The notes under the pieces are model-generated. The model was not told where the DNA came from, searched no databases, and worked only from the letters and a program-made list of their open reading frames with translations. From Anaerolineae bacterium (GTDB lineage Bacteria; Chloroflexota; Anaerolineae; B4-G1; SLSP01): 10,121 nt of DNA. The DNA is taken from the NCBI GenBank assembly GCA_016934645.1, contig JAFGSL010000365.1:1-10121 (forward strand), written 5' to 3'. Every line of letters begins with the position of its first letter. Position 1 is the stretch's first letter. Shown in pieces: positions 7,314 to 10,121 of this stretch. Both the position numbers and the translations under genes were made by a program.

Positions 7314-7316
7314 CTT

Positions 7317-7517
7317 ATGAATCGGCGTCCTGGATGCTTGGCCGGGTTATTGCAGTTGGCGTTTCTCAATGCGATCTTCGATTGGTTGCAAGAGAAGTTC
7401 GGCTTTGGACGGGGGTGTTCTTGTACCGGGATGGGCTGTGGCGTGATCCTCTTGATCCTATTCTTGATTCTGACTTGTTCCATCATAACCGGTACAGACT
7501 GGTTTAGGTTGTTTTGA
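7317..7517 (+). CDS. Small cysteine-containing single-span membrane protein, function unknown
   Basis: The predicted protein has 66 residues and I do not recognise its family. The N-terminal third is amphipathic (GCLAGLLQLAFLNAIFDWLQ at 6-25). A glycine/cysteine segment GFGRGCSCTGMGCG (29-42) follows, and then one hydrophobic helix of about 15 residues (43-57). The C-terminus reads TGTDWFRLF. Cysteines lie at 7, 34, 36, 41 and 54. The CSCTGMGC spacing could bind metal or form disulfides, but this is speculative. That it is a real gene rests on the perfect nine-base ribosome binding site at 7305-7313 and the 13-bp-stem terminator just after it. An overlapping 65-codon frame starting at 7310 has no such signal. 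The gene lies 131 bases after the acyltransferase gene. The high expression signals suggest an abundant small membrane protein. Confidence 0.8.
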   Translation: MNRRPGCLAGLLQLAFLNAIFDWLQEKFGFGRGCSCTGMGCGVILLILFLILTCSIITGTDWFRLF

Positions 7518-7535
7518 TGATTTGTTTTGCATGGT

Positions 7536-7571
7536 ACAACACCGACCTGCGAAAAATAGGTCGGTGTTGTT
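7536..7571 (+). terminator. Terminator hairpin of the small membrane protein gene
   Basis: A perfect 13-bp stem (7536-7548 with 7558-7570) encloses the 9-base loop GCGAAAAAT. It begins 18 bases after the TGA stop. The 3' side is T-rich (GTTGTTATGTT) but not a pure U-run. The stem strength and position make termination likely. Confidence 0.75.
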
Positions 7572-7632
7572 ATGTTAGCCCCTGGCAACTGCGCTTCCAA
7601 TTCAAACCTTGTTTGTCGTAAGTCACCTCTTT

Positions 7633-7660
7633 TTGACTCTTATTAAAGCTAGATTATACT
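7633..7660 (+). promoter_or_regulatory. Sigma70-type promoter of the histidine kinase gene
   Basis: TTGACT (7633-7638) and TATACT (7655-7660), each one base from consensus, are separated by 16 bases. The predicted start near 7667 gives a leader of about 59 bases to the ATG at 7726. A second TATAAT (7681-7686) has no -35 partner. The preceding terminator makes this the start of a new transcription unit. Confidence 0.75.
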
Positions 7661-7725
7661 AGAGATGAATTTACAGTCCATATAATGTGAACATCGTGGT
7701 TCGCAGACGTTGGAGAAGATTTCGT

Positions 7726-9963
7726 ATGCAGGCACAGCCAATACCCAGCGGCCCAAAGCGTGTATTGAACACCCTACGGCGTTTAGTTTCTGACATTCGC
7801 GGTAAGATTATTGTACCCTATCTCATCTTGACCTTTGCAGTTGCTATGATTGGTCTCTATGTAGTTGCGCGCCTGGCTTCCAGTTCGGCCAATGAGCGTT
7901 TTAACAACTACCTCGTGGAATCGGGGCGTGCGGTTCTAAACGGTTTTGCAAGTCAGGAGATCGACCATCTGAACGCAGCCCGCACTTTCGCGTTGACGGA
8001 AGGCGTGGTTGAAGCCATACAGGCGCGTGATAAAACGACGTTATCGAATCTCGTGCTGCCGGCAGCCATTACCAGAGGGATCGATGTGGTGATTCTGGTC
8101 GATGTCGAGGGTGAAACGGAGTTTAGTGCGCTGAAGCGCAATGGGCAACTTCAGTTAGTTGATTATGACTTCAGGACCGTCGATGTCTGGCCGATAGAAC
8201 AGCTTTTGCAACGGCGGTCTGCCGATGCTTCGCCGGTTCGCGCGATTGGCTTGCATCCTGTAGACGATCGATACTATTATTTCACTGCCGCGCCGATCGC
8301 GTTGGAAGATGAATTTGCCGGCGTTGTGATGGTGGGCACGGCGTTGGATACACTACTCATCAATCTCAACGCGACCTCTATGGCCGGCCTTACCGTTTAC
8401 CTGAATGAGGGGCAAGCCATTGCTTCTACATTCACTCAAAACATGCCGTCTGAAGCTCAGAAGGCCTTGTTAGCTGATTTATCAATCCCGAAGGATGTCT
8501 ACGAGGATGTTTTGCACTCCGAGGCGAAAGCTCGAATTGAGACGGTGAGAATCTTGGGCCTTGACTATCGTCTCTCGCGTCGCCCGTTGGTGGTGGGTAA
8601 TGACCGATTAGCGGTTATCGATGTAGTTCTTTCCTCGGATCTTCTGCTGGATTCGAACGTCCTCAGTCGTGGGATGTATGTTTTGGTGTTCACGGCAGCA
8701 ATGGGGGGTGTTATCTTATTGGGGTACCTTGTGGCGCAGCGCATTACACGTCCTCTGTTCACCCTGATAAAGACCTCGCAAGCTGTAGCCGAGGGTGATT
8801 TGAAGCAGCGCACCGGCATCCAGCGTACCGATGAGATCGGGACGTTGGCGATGGCCTTCGACCAGATGACGGAACGTCTGGATGAGCGCAGCCTCGCTTT
8901 GCAGTCCTCATTGCAAGTGCAACGGGAAACCGCCAGCCGGATGCGTTCAATTCTGTTCAGCATCGGCGACGGCGTATTGCTTGAAGACGCGCAAGGCGAA
9001 ATCGTCCCTCTGAACCAGGCGGCTACCGTGATGCTGGAGGAAATGGCCGCGAATTTCCTCTTCGGCCCCATGCGCGAATTACCAATGCTGGAGTCTTCAC
9101 TGGATGCGTGGGTGAACCCGTGGCTGCTTGAGAGCCGCCGTTTCCAGATCGCTAACCGGATCTACATGGCGCACTCGGCTACGGTGGGCAGTGATCACGG
9201 TGAAAACTCGGGAACGGTCATTGTTCTGCGCGACGTGACTGCGGAGATGGAGGCTGAACAACTCAAGGACGCCTTTGTGGCGCACGTTTCTCATGAGCTA
9301 CGCACGCCGCTAACTGCCATCAAAGGCTACACAGCGCTGCTTGGAGCGACCGCGGGCGCGGCTTTGACCCAGACGCAGCACAATTTTCTGGACCGGATCA
9401 GTCGTCAGACGGATAACCTGGTCGGTATGATCAATGCGCTGCTGGACTTCTCCGAAGTCGAGGCTGGTGGGCGAATTGGCTTGCGGCTGGAATTACTGGA
9501 ACTCCCGATCCTGGTTCAAGAAGTCTTTGAGGAGTGGCGGGTGGATATGGAAGAGAAATCACTCGCCTTTATCATGGAAGTGGAAGATGATTTGCCTGAA
9601 GTCAGCGTTGATGTGGCGCGCTTGCGCTGGGCGTTGATCAACCTGGTTCGCAATGCCTATCAATACACTGATGCAGGTGGTAGAATAACGGTGCGTTTGT
9701 CCTCTACGCAAAATGATGTGATTTTCCAGGTCATCGATACCGGTACCGGCATTGCCGCAGAGGCGCAAAAGAACCTCTTTACCCGCTTCTATCGTGTGAT
9801 GCAGAGCCACGACGACAACGTGCGCGGTCTGGGTCTGGGGCTATATGTGACGAAGATTATCGTCGAGGCGCACGGTGGGACCATTCAGGTAACCAGTGAG
9901 GTGGGAGTTGGGAGCACCTTTACAGTGACGCTTCCAGCAGCGCGTGACCAAGAGGCCCGGTAG
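7726..9963 (+). CDS. Membrane sensor histidine kinase (Cache-HAMP-PAS-HisKA-HATPase)
   Basis: The predicted protein has 745 residues. Order: cytoplasmic basic tail, TM1 (about 29-50), extracytoplasmic sensor of about 265 residues (YYYFTAAPIALEDEFAGVVM suggests a Cache-like double PAS fold), TM2 (about 318-338), HAMP (about 339-393, ending TDEIGTLAMAFDQM), and a PAS region (about 404-510, SIGDGVLLEDAQGEIVPLNQ). The HisKA domain follows with the phosphorylated histidine 523 in VSHELRTPLTAIKGY, then the ATPase domain. That domain has the N box with asparagine 643 in LINLVRNAYQYTD, G1 DTGTGI (671-676), F box LFTRFYRV, and G2 GLGLGLYVTK (701-710). All catalytic residues are present. It would autophosphorylate and pass phosphate to a response regulator, which is not in the window. 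ATG 7726 has GGAG 10 bases upstream. An in-frame GTG at 7687 has no ribosome binding site. The ligand is unknown. Confidence 0.95.
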   Translation: MQAQPIPSGPKRVLNTLRRLVSDIRGKIIVPYLILTFAVAMIGLYVVARLASSSANERFNNYLVESGRAVLNGFASQEIDHLNAARTFALTEGVVEAIQARDKTTLSNLVLPAAITRGIDVVILVDVEGETEFSALKRNGQLQLVDYDFRTVDVWPIEQLLQRRSADASPVRAIGLHPVDDRYYYFTAAPIALEDEFAGVVMVGTALDTLLINLNATSMAGLTVYLNEGQAIASTFTQNMPSEAQKALLADLSIPKDVYEDVLHSEAKARIETVRILGLDYRLSRRPLVVGNDRLAVIDVVLSSDLLLDSNVLSRGMYVLVFTAAMGGVILLGYLVAQRITRPLFTLIKTSQAVAEGDLKQRTGIQRTDEIGTLAMAFDQMTERLDERSLALQSSLQVQRETASRMRSILFSIGDGVLLEDAQGEIVPLNQAATVMLEEMAANFLFGPMRELPMLESSLDAWVNPWLLESRRFQIANRIYMAHSATVGSDHGENSGTVIVLRDVTAEMEAEQLKDAFVAHVSHELRTPLTAIKGYTALLGATAGAALTQTQHNFLDRISRQTDNLVGMINALLDFSEVEAGGRIGLRLELLELPILVQEVFEEWRVDMEEKSLAFIMEVEDDLPEVSVDVARLRWALINLVRNAYQYTDAGGRITVRLSSTQNDVIFQVIDTGTGIAAEAQKNLFTRFYRVMQSHDDNVRGLGLGLYVTKIIVEAHGGTIQVTSEVGVGSTFTVTLPAARDQEAR

Positions 9964-9995
9964 GCGCTTGCTTGATCGAAAATACAGGGGCTAAC

Positions 9996-10121
9996 ATGGC
10001 GCTTTCCAAGCGGTATCAACGCCAGGATGAACAGCAGCGGTGGTCGGTTGACATCATTATCTTTCTCGTTATTTTGGGATTGAGCTTTGTGTGTCTGTGG
10101 ATCACCGCGCTTTTTGCTGTG
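9996..10121 (+). CDS. N-terminus of a membrane protein (partial)
   Basis: The ATG at 9996 is preceded by AGGGG six bases upstream and opens a frame that runs to the window edge (42 codons). A short charged segment (KRYQRQDEQQRW, 5-16) is followed by a hydrophobic helix (IIIFLVILGLSFVCLWITAL, residues 20-39). It looks like a signal anchor or first membrane span of an inner membrane protein. It starts 32 bases after the histidine kinase stop with no terminator between, so it is probably in the same operon. The rest of the protein is outside the window and no family can be assigned. Confidence 0.7.
   Translation, partial: MALSKRYQRQDEQQRWSVDIIIFLVILGLSFVCLWITALFAV

Noticed and set aside
7649..7662. 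CTAG-N6-CTAG around the histidine kinase -10 box
   Set aside because: Four-base arms are too short to call an operator, even though CTAG is rare in many bacteria.
7687..7725. GTG start adding 13 basic residues to the histidine kinase
   Set aside because: There is no ribosome binding site before it, whereas ATG 7726 has GGAG at suitable spacing.

Overview
The window most resembles a chromosomal segment of a GC-moderate bacterium, probably a member of the Chloroflexota. That assignment is an inference from the style of the proteins and the gene neighbourhood, not from any rRNA. The region is densely coded and ordinary in layout. There is no trace of insertion sequences, phage, CRISPR or tRNA, and no gap without a gene exceeds about 215 bases.

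Left end: the last 49 codons of an unidentified + strand gene (2-151) close on a strong intrinsic terminator (174-203). A convergent - strand gene (217-1350) encodes a two-domain class I methyltransferase of the RsmC/RlmG type, which methylates guanine in rRNA. Between it and the next gene is a divergent, AT-rich intergenic region. It has one good sigma70-type promoter facing each way, and a cluster of overlapping inverted repeats built on ATCTAT/ATAGAT lies exactly between the two -35 boxes.

Centre: a compact + strand operon of MoxR AAA+ ATPase (1565-2527), DUF58 membrane protein (2537-3853) and a polytopic membrane transglutaminase with a C-terminal DUF4129 region (3853-6384). The genes are 9 bases apart and then overlap at a TAATG stop-start junction. 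This is the widespread MoxR-DUF58-transglutaminase module, in which the ATPase is thought to act on the two envelope proteins. A perfect 14-bp palindrome over the transglutaminase stop codon and a 9-bp hairpin close the operon. A PlsC-type acyltransferase for phospholipid synthesis (6454-7185) follows 69 bases later.

Right part: a 66-residue, cysteine-containing single-span membrane protein (7317-7517) has a perfect nine-base Shine-Dalgarno sequence and its own 13-bp-stem terminator. Then comes a separate promoter (7633-7660) driving a full-length membrane sensor histidine kinase (7726-9963: TM, Cache-like sensor, TM, HAMP, PAS, HisKA, HATPase). A membrane protein cut by the window edge (9996 onward) begins 32 bases after it.

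No clearly new multi-gene system is visible. The best candidates for something undescribed are the small membrane protein with its unusually strong expression signals and the palindromic cluster in the divergent promoter region.
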